From: Spirosoma fluviale
GTDB taxonomy: Bacteria > Bacteroidota > Bacteroidia > Cytophagales > Spirosomataceae
Reading direction: 5' to 3'
Assembly (NCBI RefSeq): GCF_900230225.1
Contig: NZ_OCNH01000003.1
Coordinates: 1,178,001 to 1,242,000, forward strand
DNA: 64,000 bases
Position 1 is the stretch's first letter. Every line of letters starts with the position of its first letter. A program made the position numbers and the translations under genes. The notes below the pieces were generated by a model. The model was not told the origin of the DNA and searched no databases. It was given only the letters and a program-made list of their open reading frames with translations. This document shows positions 63,597-64,000 of this stretch, piece after piece.

Positions 63597-63968
63597 ATGA
63601 AAGGGCTTTACTGCGTACTATTATTAACGTTATCGAATGTGTTCATGACGCTGGCCTGGTATGGCCACCTTCAGCTAAAACAGTATCCCATGCTGGCTAA
63701 ACTATCCCTGTTCGGGATCATCATGCTAAGTTGGGGGCTGGCTTTTTTTGAATACATTTTCCAGGTGCCTGCCAACCGTATTGGGTCGGATGAAACAGGT
63801 GGGCCTTTCTCTCTTTTTCAGCTAAAAACCATTCAGGAAGCCGTATCGCTTACGGTCTTTACCATTATTACGGTCTACGTATTCAAAACGGACAAACTGG
63901 CCTGGAATCACCTGGTTGGCTTTGTCTTTATCGTAATTGCCGTGTTTTTTATATTCAAGAAATGGTAG
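63597..63968 (+). CDS. DMT-type small membrane protein (DUF486)
   Basis: 123-residue membrane protein with four helices, of the DUF486 branch of drug/metabolite transporter relatives: YCVLLLTLSNVFMTLAWYGHLQLK at the start, IIMLSWGLAFFEYIFQVPANRIG in the middle, and FSLFQLKTIQEAVSLTVFTIITVYVFK. The family is broadly conserved but uncharacterised. ATG 63597 lies 22 bases after the kinase stop on the same strand, so read-through from the two-component operon is possible. Confidence 0.88.
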   Translation: MKGLYCVLLLTLSNVFMTLAWYGHLQLKQYPMLAKLSLFGIIMLSWGLAFFEYIFQVPANRIGSDETGGPFSLFQLKTIQEAVSLTVFTIITVYVFKTDKLAWNHLVGFVFIVIAVFFIFKKW

Positions 63969-64000
63969 CTGTTACGGTCTCGTGACTACCAAGAGACTAT

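Overview
The window comes from the chromosome of a member of the Bacteroidota, most likely a Cytophagales bacterium close to Spirosoma. This is inferred from gene content and signals, not from a database search. The pointers are: a gliding-motility ABC ATPase (gldA); a CotH-like secreted protein with a type IX secretion C-terminal sorting domain; an exosortase beside a PLDGG-type sorting substrate; several TonB-like proteins; bacillithiol synthesis (bshA); the carboxynorspermidine route to spermidine; DUF1080 and TIM-barrel sugar enzymes; and promoter elements of the Bacteroidota type (TAnnTTTG with an upstream TTG/TTTG). No rRNA, tRNA, CRISPR array, phage or insertion sequence was seen. It reads as ordinary core and metabolic chromosome with scattered accessory genes.

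Layout. 1-4.3 kb: end of a small membrane protein, an acyl-CoA dehydrogenase, and ugd plus uxs (UDP-glucose to UDP-xylose). 4.3-8.9 kb: nspC and the carboxynorspermidine dehydrogenase on either side of two tandem TonB-like genes and an exported protein of unknown function. 9-18 kb: a WapI-like immunity protein, three secreted serine hydrolases, a HipA-like kinase with DUF3037, and a secreted PHP/phosphodiesterase fusion. 18.2-19.5 kb: a YjbR-type protein and a compact exosortase/substrate pair. 20-23.3 kb: thiamine salvage genes thiM-thiE-thiD-tenA behind a TPP riboswitch. 23.4-31.3 kb: hydrolase, AraC regulator, a DUF1059 mini-protein, a TIM-barrel enzyme, an MbnP/MbnH/MerC metal cassette and a UbiA prenyltransferase. 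31.4-44.5 kb: bshA, type II NADH dehydrogenase, fatty acid hydroxylase, MazG-like enzyme, M16 peptidase, glycosyltransferase 9, an exported aminotransferase, an MFS carrier, aroB, a DUF4136 lipoprotein and gldA. 44.6-64 kb: amino acid permease, lipoprotein-like methyltransferase, YugP peptidase, rfaE2, flippase-like protein, panD, a ThiF/MoeB-rhodanese protein, DUF1080 and TIM-barrel pair, an altered Fic protein, CotH-like protein, TetR regulator, Xaa-Pro aminopeptidase, subtilase, a duplicated secreted domain protein, and a two-component system.

The most striking non-coding feature is a series of long, often perfect inverted repeats at gene ends, some overlapping stop codons: 97-164, 4195-4261, 9617-9662, 12385-12477, 19218-19271, 21546-21732, 34865-34958, 35297-35384, 43511-43598, 53813-53922 and 61491-61556. 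A few share sequence with one another. The TPP riboswitch shows a complete, mutually exclusive base-pairing scheme that reaches the thiM start codon. The exosortase with its 67-residue partner is the best candidate for a small, little-described system. Start codons were moved from the longest open frame where a signal peptide, a family start or a promoter/hairpin position argued for it; each case is noted.
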